Assembly (NCBI GenBank): GCA_030407315.1
Contig: JALQPE010000238.1
Span: forward strand, 1 to 64,000
Direction of reading: 5' to 3'
DNA length: 64,000 nucleotides
Source: Asparagopsis taxiformis
Lineage: Eukaryota; Rhodophyta; Florideophyceae; Bonnemaisoniales; Bonnemaisoniaceae
Part shown: positions 1 through 11,327 of the stretch, one piece after another
How the letters are laid out: every line of letters starts with the position of its first letter
Numbering within the stretch: the first letter of the stretch is position 1
Notes under the pieces: model-generated
What the model was told of the DNA's origin: nothing
The model's database searches: none
What the model saw: the letters and a program-made list of their open reading frames with translations, nothing else
Program-made: the position numbers and the translations under genes

Positions 1-4
1 TATG

Positions 5-760
5 CACTACGGTGTTGAAAAGGGGGCTCAACATATACTGCGAGCCAGTGATTTTTACTGTCTGAGACAGTAAAAATCACTATGCGGCAAATGAAAATTA
101 ATGCCACCTTGGAGACAGTGATTTGCAACTGTCTGGCAGACAGTACGAACACTGTCTGCAGACAGTAAAAAACACTGTCTCACAGTACTGTCTGAGGCAG
201 TGAATGGAGACAGTAAAAATTAATGATTTATTCAATAGTTGGATATGATGTAATTTACTGTACTGGGGCAGTGTTGGCGGATAAGTGTTTTGTATTGGCC
301 AAGGCAACATGGCCGGATAGTGAAATACGCTGCCTGGGACAATATGGAACCAAACACGGTGCACTGTCCTGGGCAGTACCTGGAGACAGTGATTTTTCAC
401 TGTCCTGGGCAATACCTGGAGACAGTGATTTTCACTGTCCTGGGCAGTACCTGTAGACAGTACTTTTGCTGCCCTGGGCAGTAACCTGTAGACAGTACTT
501 TGTGCTGCCCTGGGCAGTACCTGTAGACAGTACTTTGTGCTGCCCTGGGCAGTACCTGTAACAGTACTTTGTGCTGCCCTGGGCAGTACCTGTGAGACAG
601 TACTTTGTGCTGCCCTGGGCAGCACCTGTAGACAGTATTTCGTGCTGCCCTGGGCAGCACCTGGAGTGACAGTACTTTGTGCTGCCCTGGGCAGCACCTG
701 GAGACAGTATTTCGTGCTGCCCTGGGCACACACCTGGAGACAGTAAAGTAGTGTCCTGAT
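5..760. repeat. CACTA terminus (end A) with subterminal repeats
   Basis: The stretch starts with the 13-bp terminus CACTACGGTGTTG followed by a G-rich run. About a dozen direct copies of a 35–40 bp unit containing GACAGTACTTTGTGCTGCCC and GGGCAGTACCTGTAGACAGT follow, densest at 440–745. Such arrays are the expected transposase-binding regions of CACTA elements. Open frames on both strands here are translations of the repeat and are not genes. Confidence 0.75.
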
Positions 761-1380
761 ATAGTAAATTCGGTGTCTGGGAGTGGTGGATGAGATGGAG
801 CGTCACGCTGTCGTGGGCATCTTTCCGGGGTTAGGAAGGCAGTTCTAGCGCTATGAGGATGGGGCATGGACGGTATTCATATGGGAATGGACAGAATAGT
901 ACACGGCTAGGAATTTTTATTTCGTAGTGACTATGAGCTAGCGAGAGGTATACGCGGTAGGATAGGTAGCAATCTAAGAGGGTGCGATATGGGAAGCTTC
1001 ACTCTGGATTTGTTTATTTGCGCAGGCTACATTGAGAATAAACAATCCCTATGTTAAAAATGCTACTACAACTACACTATTCCGACGAGTAAAACTAAAA
1101 ACTACTAGAAAAGTCTAGAAATCTATCAACTGATTGAGCTGCATGAATAGCTAGGAAATGAGAAGAAGAAAAAATGATGTAGAGAAAGGAAACAAGTTAG
1201 TGACGTTGAATTTGGAGAGGGAAATTGATGGTGATTAGGAGACTAACGTACCTTAACAAATACCATTGCATCCCAAATTGAGATATGTACTCACAGGCAG
1301 AAAAGAAAAGTAGTGGAGAAGTGGTAAGAGAGAAGATAAATGAAAGTAGAAGTGGAACACTCACCGACTGGAAACCTGAG
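761..1380. other. No gene seen; link between subterminal repeats and end arm
   Basis: AT-rich DNA without a convincing reading frame. It may belong to the end-A region of the element family, but the matching right-hand side lies outside the window. Confidence 0.4.
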
Positions 1381-2427
1381 AAAGAGAAACGAATAGAAAA
1401 CTGGGTTAGTGGCGTGAGTTGTGGAAACGTACCATCATGGTTCATATCCGTCGGAGACAAGCAACTTTGGCCTTGGAAGCCGTATTGATGATCTAAAACT
1501 TACGCTTTGGAAGCAGTTTAGATGATCTATACGGCTTCCACGGCCAGGGTTGTTGCTTTGGTGTTTCCGACGGATATGAAGATGGAAACAGGGATTTTCC
1601 AGAATCTGTTGTTTAAGTAGCACTCTGCGGGCGGAAATGACGTGTAGGAGAACAATAGAGGGATGAATTTGAAACAGAGCGGTGCGATGGGAGGCCCAGA
1701 AAACGATACCTAGGCTGCGAATTACGCTTGGAAGCACATGATCTGGCAGAGGAGGCGCACATTATCGTATCTTCTACCGCCTTTTTTTGTCTAGAATGAC
1801 GTCATCACTAGAAATATAGGAAAAACACTAGCATATGGGCCTACAGGACAGGCGGAGGTGAAGAGTAAGAAAAATGGCGCACTTTCCTGGACGAGGAGTC
1901 CGCCCTTCCAGTGATGATGTGGATGGTATATATCGATAACGTCATTGTATGCTCCGAGTACACTTGGCAGGCAGTCAAAGCGGGCCACGTGGATGGTGGC
2001 GGTTAGGAAACAGCAGTGTCGAAGAATTTTTATAATTTTCATGTTTCAAGCGAGCAGTGAGTCTGCATTGCAATATATAAATGTATCCTAATTTAAGATT
2101 CACACCGAGTACGATTCAACGAGACATCGTGTTTTCACCTTGTGAATAGGGCCGAGAATATGGTAGAGTATACGAGTAGGAACTACGTGCATGAGAAAAT
2201 CAGATTCAGTATTAGTGCTTAGAGCATCACTGCGTAACAAACGGAAGTGGATACGTCTTGGCCAGGCTGGTGTTTAGGGAATGCGATACAAGATAGCAAA
2301 ACGATATTGAGTAGGTCGAGCCCGGATGAAATAGCAATCATTGTGCATAAAGTAATGAGCATGGACAAATCATTGTGGTGAAACAGTTCATTGGATCGAA
2401 TGAAAGCCAGGAAAGGTTTCTTAATGG
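1381..2427 (-). repeat. End-A arm, left copy (inverted copy of 62914–64000)
   Basis: About 1.05 kb is the reverse complement of 62914–64000, with many substitutions and small indels by eye. The match starts at the right edge of the window and runs inward to GGAAAGGTTTC. A third, partial copy is at 25021–25354. In the right copy the transposase gene starts directly inside the arm, and in this copy a ParB–dioxygenase pseudogene does, so the arm probably holds the element's end-proximal promoter region. Confidence 0.75.
1441..1580. repeat. Hairpin inside the end-A arm
   Basis: TTCATATCCGTCGGAGACAA at the left edge is mirrored by TTTCCGACGGATATGAA at the right edge, with further internal inverted repeats (GGAAGC…GCTTCC). 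The right arm holds the same structure at 63802–63942 with better preserved arms. It may be a small MITE that entered the ancestral arm, or a structural part of the element end. Confidence 0.6.
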
Positions 2428-2464
2428 TTGAATTTAGTGGCGGAGAAAATATATTCTGCACTAT

Positions 2465-4800
2465 AGCGGAGAAGTAGCGGAAAAGAGTAAATCTCCTTCA
2501 GCAAGCGAGACATGCATCAATATTGCCCAGTATAGTTCGTCTGAAGTGCAAGTTGAACCTCGCAAAGTGAATATCAGAGGTCGTTGGCTAGTGGTTTGAA
2601 GAAGTCTGCAACGATGGAGCAATTCTTGAAACGGATTTGGCTGCAGAAAACTATTCCGAACAGGCCAGAGTTCGTGCAGTTCTCTTCGACGGAGAATCTG
2701 GCTGGGTGTACGGTGAAATTGTTTGTTCAACGGATCGTTTAGGGGTGCTCCGGACGTCCAAAATTGTGTCACCTCGAGATGACGGCGTACTACACTTGTA
2801 GCGTTTGGTGGGCCGGGCTGAAACCGAACTCGGTTGGTACCATTGGGCAGGAATGGATTGCTGGTTTGTTGGAAATCTTCGGGTACGTGAAGGAGGTGGC
2901 CGAGTATTGGAACGTTTCGGATGTGTTGAGGATGCTGGATGGCTCCATTCCCAGCGTGGGTGACCCGAGCAAGAGCTTCGACATCACACTCACGCGTTGT
3001 CGAAGTTTTTGCGCTGATGGTGCCCAAGAAGGGGTTCTGAGCGGACTTACATCCCAAGGAAGGCCCTCCCAATGGCTCCAAGTTTGAGAAGATCTTTCCC
3101 AATCGGAAGTCTGTGTTTTGAAAGGACGCCAGGAAAATGCTCCTGCGCGTAACTGGCTACCGCGACATGTAAATGCGGAAACAATTTTACGTGGTGGAAC
3201 CCACACATCCCACATGCTGCGCTCCCAGTCACATGTGGTCATGATTCCGCCAACCCTTCCCCTTCCATTTCCATTTCCCTGACCATCCCTTCATCCTCCA
3301 TTCCTTTGCCTTTGAAGAATCCAATTGAGGTAGTACCACCTCAATTAGATTCTTCCAGCTATTCCGAGGCTGCCTCTGTTTTCTGCCACTGCCCCTGCGT
3401 GTCTGCATCGTCCGGAGTGGAAACTTCTGGAAAGTGATGCCCAAAAGGAGTACCTGCCTGAAAGAGAGTCGTTCCGGTCGTGGTGGAACGCGACGGCGGG
3501 TGGTGCGAGCCCTATTCAGGTCGTCGAGCTGGAGAGCGCACCCAAGGATGCGGGTAAAAGCTCCATCCTCGGGAAGCGCAACTGGAAACCGCTTCTGCGA
3601 CGCCCGAGCCCTCTACCAAAAAGAGGAAGCTCAGTGAGACTTCATCAAAGTCGTCGTCAAAGAAATCCAAGTCGGCTTCCAGAGGACGTTCTCGGGAGCC
3701 GATTCTCCAGTTCGACGACGCCCATGAAAATCCTATTCCCGACAGTATCGTCGATGAGAATGTGGCCGCCGTTCTCCCTAACGCAATTGCGTCTGGTAGC
3801 CCGATGAAGTACTACATGGAAATTACGACGGTAGAGACGGTGCGGGCGGAAATAAGGCGGCAGCATTCCTGGCAGCTGCATCGCCAGGTGCTGAGGACTC
3901 GGTGGTGGAATAGTACTTTGCGGTGAAGCGGCGTTGCTGGACAACATGGGGGTGGTTGTTGTGGAAGGCCTCTTGCAGTCGTCCACGGCTGGTAGTGCGA
4001 CGCATGACCTCTTCAGTCACTTTTCTCGGCAGTTCCAGCTGGTTGAGGAGGTTGAAAAGCCACAGAAACCCTCCCAGCAGTCTGATTCTGATTATGAAGA
4101 CAGGAAACCACAGGACGAGCCCCCAGATTTCGCCAAGCCCGGTTTTGATCCTTCGCCGTGGCATTTCATCCACAACGTGGGTGCTGCGAAGGACCGCATA
4201 GATGGTGGTCGTGGGCGACTCCCCTGCCGCGGTGTGAATTGTGCGACAAGCTGGAGGAGGGAATTTGGATATGTACAGGAACAAGTTGGTGGCAGAGCTT
4301 GCTCTTGGTGTTTGTGCGGATTTCTTGAAGTTGGGAATGGAGGGTGAGGATCCTGTCTTTTTCCCGAAGACAGGATTACGGCTGCTTCTTAAAACGATGG
4401 GGCTGCGGACCAGGATGGGCACACGGACTTCTGAGAATCCCAATTTTGAGGAGTCGGACCTACCCAATCCCCATCCTATTTCATGATGTCGAGCGGATCC
4501 GATGGGTTCTTATAGTAGCTGCACCTTATAGTCATGTATGCCTGGTCCATACGGACGCCGACATGTGGAAGGTTCCCGTTAACCACTTTTATGTGCCACC
4601 CTATTCCGTCTTAGTTGATCGCGGTGACCTTTACCATTACGGGGTCGGCTTCAGGTGAGGAGATCTTCCTGTGGGAGCAGAATTTAGTCTATGGTCTGCC
4701 CCGCGCGCGGCCACATCTACTTGAAGACGGAGAAGGACGTCCTCACGGACCACATCCACACCGTCGAATATTAAAAGTATGACAGGAGCAATAGATAGCA
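2465..4800 (+). pseudogene. ParB-like/2OG dioxygenase fusion pseudogene
   Basis: This is a degenerate relative of the genes at 34491–38134 and 39665–42704. The first ~115 bases resemble the N-terminus of the second copy (SPSA…IAQYSSSEVQVEPRKV). From about 2640 it follows the first copy: the ParB C-terminal region (TIGQEWIAGLLEIFGYVKEV), the low-complexity linker, and the dioxygenase domain with FFPKTGLRLLL, PPYSVLVDRGDLYHYGVGF and a final GHIYLK-like segment. Frameshifts, stops and a snap-back insertion at 3316–3358 break it, and the HTD metal motif region is scrambled (about 4420). Its value is the join near 3225–3300, where the ParB frame runs into the dioxygenase linker without a shift. 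That shows the ancestor was one fused gene. Similarity to the 34 kb copy continues past the stop to about 5070. Confidence 0.8.
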
Positions 4801-5089
4801 TACGAGAAGTATTAAAACCTATGCTATTGTTCCCTGCTATGAAGTTCTGTCTTTCTCATCTCAACATTATTCGCTTAGCCCACCTTTCTATTTTCATCTA
4901 TACATCTGACCTTCATGTCATAGTTTAGTGCTACTAAGCCTATTGATTGCTACATTTTTTGTATTAGTCTACAACTTTACATGATTTCACTAGCTAGACC
5001 GTAGGGGGAACTAGTTTTAGACCTTGACAACCCGTGAGGTTCGACTATAAGAGACGTTGCTGAGATAACACATGACACAGAATGCTCCT

Positions 5090-5790
5090 GGAAGCCACTC
5101 ACAGCCGTACAAACGTTCTGCTGAGCCATGTTCCTGACTTCCCAATTCCCTTCCTTGCTCACCCTTCCCTAGGTGGGAGGGGGACGGAACTCTCAGCCCC
5201 TTACAGCGGAAGCCGTTTACCGGGGATTCTTACAGCAAAGTCATCGTTACGATGACTTTGCTGTAAGAAGCGTTTCATTACAGTGGCCAGAATTTTTTCA
5301 CGGGTAAAAAAATCATGGCAGCTGTAATGATTTATTTTCTTACAGCAAAGTCATCGTAACGATGACTTTGCTGTAAGAAACGTTTCCATTGCAGTGGCCA
5401 AGAAATTTTACCGGGTAAAAAATCAGCAAGAATTTTTACCGGGTGAAAAATCGTGGCTGCTGTAATGATTTATTTTCTTACAGCAAAGTCATCGTTACGA
5501 TGACTTTGCTGTAAGAAAGCGTTTCAATTACAGTGGCCAAGAATTTTTTACCGGGTAAAAAATCATGGCTGCTGTAATGATTTATTTTCTTACAGCAAAG
5601 TCATCGTAACGATGACTTTGCTGTAAGCATCCCTGGTAAATTGCTTCCGCTGTAAGCGGCAGGTACTTCCGTCCTTTTCCGACCTAGGGAAGGGTGAGGA
5701 GGGAATTATGAAGTCAGGAAACAGGGTATAGGAATGGTATGGACGGCTGTAGGCGGCAATAGGTAACACATTGTGTTGTTTACACCCGGT
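5090..5790. repeat. Foldback element with nested palindromes
   Basis: The whole stretch is roughly an inverted repeat of itself. Its core holds several copies of a ~37-bp palindrome, TTACAGCAAAGTCATCGTTA then CGATGACTTTGCTGTAA, separated by ACAGTGGCCA/TGGCTGCTGT pairs and the palindrome TTTTTACCGGGTAAAAA. Outer arms carry GTTTACCGGGGAT/ATCCCTGGTAAA and CACCCTTCCCTAGG/CCTAGGGAAGGGTG. No protein is encoded. The design is that of a non-autonomous foldback transposon. Related copies lie at 6550–8510, 9737–10110, 33690–34260, 38350–38890, 39030–39440 and 43500–43800. Confidence 0.75.
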
Positions 5791-5799
5791 TTGAGCTGG

Positions 5800-6487
5800 G
5801 TGTTGTGTGTCTAGTATGGTTGGAGGAGTGTACGAAATTTTCTACCACGTGGTCGGAAATGGTTCAATTTTCTCACGACAGAGATTCTGACTTTCGAAAT
5901 TCAAACTCGTTAAAGTGGGCTGGAGTTGGTGTGAACACCTCCAGGACCTCTGGGAAGGATCTGGTAACACATGTCCTGTGACTGCACGCGGTTATCCTCT
6001 CTGAAATCAACCATAGATTATCGGAGGGCAAAATCTACTCTTGGTGCCGTGTGGCACATTGACTATACAAAACCGTCTGTTTCCAGTTTTATATACTTTA
6101 CTCTCGAGTAGATAGGATTTCAGCTGTCCGAGTAAAGAATGGGCCATATAAATGTTCATTTCAACAACAGCATTGTGCAATTCAACCTCTTCCAGGTCCA
6201 AAAACTTGTCCAGAGTACACTTCCAGGCCATCGCCTGGGAGCGTACTCTGGACAATTTTTTGGACTAAGTGCACTTTCAAGTGCATGCACTTGGAGGCAT
6301 CCAGTCCAAATCTACGTCGTTCCGACAAAGTTGAATTTTGGCCATGGCCGAAATTCATCATATCTGCAGTTGTGAGAATCTGATGACCAAAAATCGATGC
6401 ATTCTGCCAGCCCTAATGCGCAAGCCAGAAGCTTTACGGACAGATAAAACACCTTTCTGTAATCCCCAGAGCCACTCCAGCCTTATA
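5800..6487. repeat. Foldback-flank repeat and one 173-bp satellite unit
   Basis: Bases 5800–6120 match the stretches following the foldback cores at 7080–7460 and 8130–8510. Bases 6140–6487 match the 173-bp satellite at 8870–9640 (CGTTCCGACAAAGTT, ATCTGGTGACCAAAA-type segments). A snap-back insertion at about 6196–6265 is absent from the paralogue near 8884–8930. No gene seen. Confidence 0.6.
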
Positions 6488-6546
6488 CACTACGGTGTTG
6501 AAAAGGGGGCCTCAGACAGTACGGTGAGACAGTGATTTTTACTGCC
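6488..6546 (+). mobile_element. Short CACTA terminus fragment
   Basis: It begins CACTACGGTGTTGAAAAGGG, nearly identical to position 5, and carries about 60 bases of GACAGT-type subterminal repeat before merging into foldback-type sequence. No partner end was found nearby, so it is probably a truncated remnant. Confidence 0.55.
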
Positions 6547-6549
6547 TCA

Positions 6550-8760
6550 CTGTACAATGATCTTCAGGAAGTAGGATATTCTCTAAGCCTAGCACGGGAG
6601 AGAAAGATGGAAGCGTAGGCATGCAGAAGTATAGAGGCAATAGTATGTGTAGACTATGGCAGTGGTAGAAAAGTATTTCATGCACGAAAAGGACTGGTAG
6701 AGTGACACTAGAGAAGTGATGCTTAGCAGGAAGGGATGTGGATGATGAAGGAGGACAACAGACATGAGATCGAGGGTTGAGACCAACGGCTTACAGACGG
6801 AGCAGTTTACCAGGGATGTTTACAGCAAAGTCATCGTTACGATGATGTTTGCTGTAAGAAAACAATTCATTACAGTAGCCATGATTTTTTTACCGGGTAA
6901 AAAATTCCTGGCCACTGTAATGAAAACGTTTTCTTACAGCAAAGTCATCGTAACGATGACTTTGCTGTAAGCATCCCTGGTAAACTGCCTCAGCTGTAAG
7001 CGGCTGGGAGCTTGGTCCCTCCCTCACCTTGGGAAGGGTGAGCAAGGAATTGTGAAGCCGTAAACATGGCAGAGGATGGTTTGGACGGCTGTTAGCGGTG
7101 TTGGGGAGCACTCTGCGTCGTGCTAACCCAGTCTGGGCTGGGTGCCCTGCCTGGTACGGCGGGAGAGAGTGCACAAATTTCAAACCAACATTTCCTCAAG
7201 AGTGAAATTCTGATTGTCGAAACTCAGCCTCCCTAAAATGAACTAGAGCTGGCATGAGCACCTCCAGGACGTCTGGAAAGGTACTGACAGCACGTTTTCG
7301 GAGCATTGGCGCAGCTGTTCTCTCTGAGATCAAGCATAGAGTATCCGTGGCCAGATTCTATTCCTGGCCTGCCGTGTGGCACAGTGACCACACCAAATCG
7401 CCCTTTCAGCAGACTATAGATCTGAGTTACTAGGAATCTAGCTGCCTTCAATACCAACATAGTTGGTAAGTAGGCTAGCCTAGGATTGTAGGAAAATCAG
7501 GAAGGATGGGAGGGTAGGTATGCAGCAACATGAAGGGGATAGTATGAGTAGATTGGCGGTGGTAGAGAAGGATTGCACTCACTGAAGGGTCGGCTGGAGT
7601 GACACCGGAGTCGACATAGAAGGGAGGTTGGGATAGGCTGGGATGAAGGAAGACAAGAGACATGAGAGAGAGGTGAAGCCAGACCGCTTACAGCTGAGGC
7701 AGTTTACCGCGGGTGCTGACAGCAAAGTCATCGTTACGATGACTTTGCTGTAAGAAAAGAAAACATTACAGCAGGCACGTTTTTTTTACCCGGTAAAAAT
7801 TCTTGGTGATTTTTTACCGGTAAAAATTCTTCGCCTACTGTAATGTTTCCTTTTCTTACAGCAAGTCATCGTTACGATGACTTTGCTGTAAGAAAACGTT
7901 TCATTACAGTAGCCACGATTTTTTACCCGGTAAAAAATTCTTGGTGATTTTTTCACCCGTAAAATCCTTCGCCCACTGTAATGTTTTCTTTTCTTACAGC
8001 AAAGTCATCGTAACGATGACTTTGCTGTAAGCATCCCTGGTAAACTGCCTCAGCTGTAAGCGTCTGGTACCTTGGTCCCTCTCTCACTTTGGGAAGGGTG
8101 AGATAGGAATTTTGAAGTCGGGAACATTGTGGAAGGATGGTTTCGACGGCTTCGGGCGGCTTTGAAGAGCAATCTGTGTCTTGTTCACCCGGGCTGAACT
8201 ACCTAAAAAGTTCAGTATTGGGAGAGCAGCACGGTAAATTCCGACCACCATTTTCTCACGACAGAGATTCTGGCGGTCGAAATTCAAACTCGTTAAAATG
8301 GACTAGAGTTGGTGTGAACACCTCCAGGACCTCTGGAAAGGTACTACCTGCACATTTTCCGAGGCTACAAGAAGCCGGTCTCTCCAATATCAAGCATAGA
8401 TTATCGGTGCGCAAAATCTACTCCTGGTGCTGTGTAGCACATTGACTATACAAAACCGTCCGTTTTCCCGTTATAATAAACTATACTCTCAAGTAGGTAG
8501 GAATCTAGATATTCACCTTACATCGATGGTTATGAAGTAGGTTAGCCTAGGACTGAAGGACAGAAGGTAAAGGATAGGATGGTAGGCATGGGGTAAAATG
8601 AAGGTGGTGGTATGAGTAGAATACGGAAGTAGTAGACAGGTATTTAATGCACAGGAGGGGCGTGTGAAGTGACACCAGAGGCGCGGTGCGTCACAGGAAG
8701 GGAGACTGGAATAATGAAGGAGAACTAGAGGCATGAGAGATAGGTTGTTGAGGCATGCTT
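6550..8760. repeat. Tandem foldback elements
   Basis: Two complete units (about 6575–7460 and 7475–8510) and the start of a third (from 8530) follow head to tail. Each has a purine-rich leader (…GGATGATGAAGGAGGACAA…), a palindromic core (6825–6975 and 7717–8032) and a ~450-bp tail ending near ACTATACAAAACCGTC-like sequence. The leader recurs inverted at 38690–38890. The head-to-tail arrangement suggests unequal exchange or repeated insertion into one target. Confidence 0.6.
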
Positions 8761-8869
8761 CTAGCTCTATTATATAACTACATTGCTCCTCTATAGGCTA
8801 CGCAATCCATTCCAGAAGTTCTAGTTAAAAATGGACTATATGAATGTTTCATTTCAATATCAGCATTGT

Positions 8870-9640
8870 GCAGTTGAGCCTCTTCAAGGTCCGAAAACTT
8901 GTCCAGAGTACGCTTCCAGGCCACTTGAAGGCATCCAGAACACTTGCACTTCGTTCTTGCAAAGTTCAATTTTGGCTATCACATCTCCAGTTGTGGGAGT
9001 CTGGTGACCAAAAGTCGATGCATTCTGGAATCCCTACCACGCAATTCAACAGCTTTACGGACACATAAAACACTTTTCCGTACTCCCTAGAGCCACTCCA
9101 GCCCTTACGGATCACTTACACTTCGTTCCGACAAAGTTCAATTTTGGCCATCACATCTCCAGTTGTGAGAATCTGGTGACCAAAAATTAGTGAACTCCGG
9201 AAGCTCTACCTCGCAAGCTACCAGCTTTCAGGGCAAATAAAAACCGTTACAGTACTCCCCAGACCCCACCAACCTTCCCAGACCACTTGCACTTCGTTCC
9301 GACAAAGTTCAATTTTGGCCATCACATGTCCAGTTGTGGGAATCTGGTGACCAAAACTCGATGCATTCTGTCAGCCCTAATGCGCAAGCCAGCAGCTTTA
9401 CGAACTCATAGAACACTTTTCCGTACTCCCTAGACCCACTCCAACCCTTACAGACCACTTGCACATAATTCGGACAAAGTTCCATTTTGACCATCACATC
9501 TCCAGTTGTGAGAATCTGGTGACCGAAAATCGATGAATTCTACCAGCCCTACCACGCAAGCCAGAAGCTTTGAGTGCAATTAGAACACGTTTTAGTGCTT
9601 CCTAGAAACCACCCCAACCCTTCAGACCACACTTACAGCC
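8870..9640. repeat. 173-bp tandem satellite
   Basis: Four to five direct units share ACTTCGTTCCGACAAAGTTC, ATTTTGGCCATCACATCTCC and CCACTCCAACCCTTACAGAC. Anchor positions near 8944, 9117, 9291 and 9463 give a period of about 173 bp. A single unit lies at about 6310–6487. No coding potential seen. Confidence 0.75.
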
Positions 9641-9736
9641 TTTTTCGCGGGGTCCGAAATCGTCTCCTTCTTCTTCCCGAGTGAGAAACATCAGTCCCTC
9701 TCGAATGCTTACAGAGAGGTTGGTTTACTATGGTTT

Positions 9737-10110
9737 CTTACAGCAAAGTCATCGTTAAGATGACTTTGCTGTAATGTTTTGTTTTCTTACAGCAAAGTCA
9801 TCGTAACGATGACTTTGCTGTAATGTTTTTGTTTTTCTTACAGCAAAGTCATCGTAACGATGACTTTGGCTGTAATGTTTTGTTTACTTACAGCAAAGTC
9901 ATCGTAACGATGACTTTTTCTGTAAGCACACCTGGGTAAACTGCCTTTGCTGTAAGAAACTGAATAGCAGTTCCGACAGCTTGTCCTGAGGAGGCAAATC
10001 CGCCTTAACGATGACTTTGCTGTAAGAAAACAGAGAACTTACAGTTTTGACAGCTTGTCCTGAAGAAAAAAATCCGCCTTAACGATGACTTTGCTGTAAG
10101 AAAACAGAGT
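9737..10110. repeat. Array of the ~37-bp foldback palindrome
   Basis: Four successive copies of the TTACAGCAAAGTCATC…GATGACTTTGCTGTAA palindrome are separated by TGTTTTGTTTTC spacers. Half-copies joined to CAGCTTGTCCTGA repeats follow to about 10110. This is the densest run of the motif in the window. Confidence 0.75.
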
Positions 10111-10410
10111 AATTACGGTCTGACAGCTTGTCCTGAAAACCCGTCCTCCGCCCAAGTTTATTCTTCCTACCCTAGAGCTCTACTGACGTTCCCAGTCGCA
10201 AGTATCGTACCACTTGAACACTATCACACAGCTAGAATTGTCACCTGTCCCTCATGGCGACACCAGCGCCGAGCGAAGAGCGAAACAAGGGCCACAAGCA
10301 CAGTCGCAAAAGTTCCATTCTCTCCATTGATCTCCCATATGACGATTCTACATAGGCGACGGTTTCACTCGATGCCGTCTTTCGCAAGCTGCGTCTCTAT
10401 CGTCTGAGAA

Positions 10411-11297
10411 ATGTCGCATCTACGCATCGCATCTGTAGCCATCCTACTTGCGACAGCATTCTCACACGGTCTGCTGTCCGATCCGCCACAACGCGGGCTC
10501 CTCTCCGGCAGCGAACTATCGCCCTCAATATACTTTCATTCGGCGCCGCGTGATCGCTATGCGCATTTTCCTACTGGACTGAAAAGCACCGTTCGAGGTG
10601 CGGATCGCGCTCTCAGGAAGTTGCGGGCGCACATAATTGGACGCTATTCGATCCCATGGCGCAGAGCGATACATGGCGCTCCGGTGTGTGTGGTGACGAG
10701 AAGGGGGCCCCGCAGCATCTTCGTGGTGGTAGGTTTTATTATCGTGGCAGGATTTCGCGCAAGTACACCAAGGGCCAAGTTATTGAAGTCTCGACTGTTG
10801 TCATCGCCAATCATGGTGGATTCATGCAGTTACACTTATGTGATGTGTCCAAGTGCAACGGCGAGATCTCAAAACAGTGTTTCAAACGTGGTACATGTCA
10901 TGAACTGAAGCGTGCTAAATCTGCCTGCGATTAATCGCATAATTATGGTGCGGAGCGGTGTGGTCCGATTGATGAAAAGCATCCTGGGAGATGTATTTAC
11001 CGTGTAAGATTGGGAACGGGCTGGAGAGATTTGGGGAAGCCACGATGAGATTTCGTCTACAGAAAGGTGTTACAAGCCGACATTGCGTGTTACACTGGTA
11101 CTGGGCTAGTGCTCATCAGTGTAGTGCACCGGGCTGTCGGAGTATTTTGAGAGGATGGAAGGTGCTTGGGGCAAATGTAGGGGCCCCTACAGATACTGGT
11201 ATCTCAAGAAAACCATGTGGTGGAGAGGTGTTTCCGCAGGAGTTTCATCAGTGCTCTGATGTGAGAATTGTTGAAAGGAAGCGTCTGCAGAGAGATT
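10411..11297 (+). pseudogene. Secreted lytic polysaccharide monooxygenase (chitin-binding type-4-like), broken
   Basis: The reading frame starts with a signal peptide (SHLRIASVAILLATAFS). Cleavage would expose the N-terminal histidine of HGLLSDPPQRG, the copper ligand of LPMOs. Later segments fit eukaryotic LPMOs of the AA15-like group: SGVCGDEKG, GGRFYYRGRISRKYTKGQ, IVANHGGF with the second His-brace histidine, CDVSKCNGEISKQCF, RCGPIDEKHPGR, CVLHWYWASAHQC and CGGEVFPQEFHQCSDV. Such enzymes cleave polysaccharides such as chitin oxidatively outside the cell. The gene is broken by a one-base loss near 10597 (GGTGCGGATC), an in-frame TAA at about 10932 and a frameshift near 11040. It lies in a captured host segment with the Sel1 and SSB genes. 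Family membership is firm; the exact AA family and substrate are not. Confidence 0.8.
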
Positions 11298-11327
11298 GAT
11301 TACGAATTAGAATTGGGACAAGTTGAT

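Noticed and set aside
98..867. Several overlapping frames on both strands with repeated CPGQ/AAQGSTKYC-like peptides
   Set aside because: They are translations of the CACTA subterminal repeat array in different frames, with no start or codon pattern of a gene.
9737..10110. CRISPR-like array
   Set aside because: The units are long perfect palindromes with near-identical spacers and occur as parts of foldback elements; no cas genes and a eukaryotic setting.
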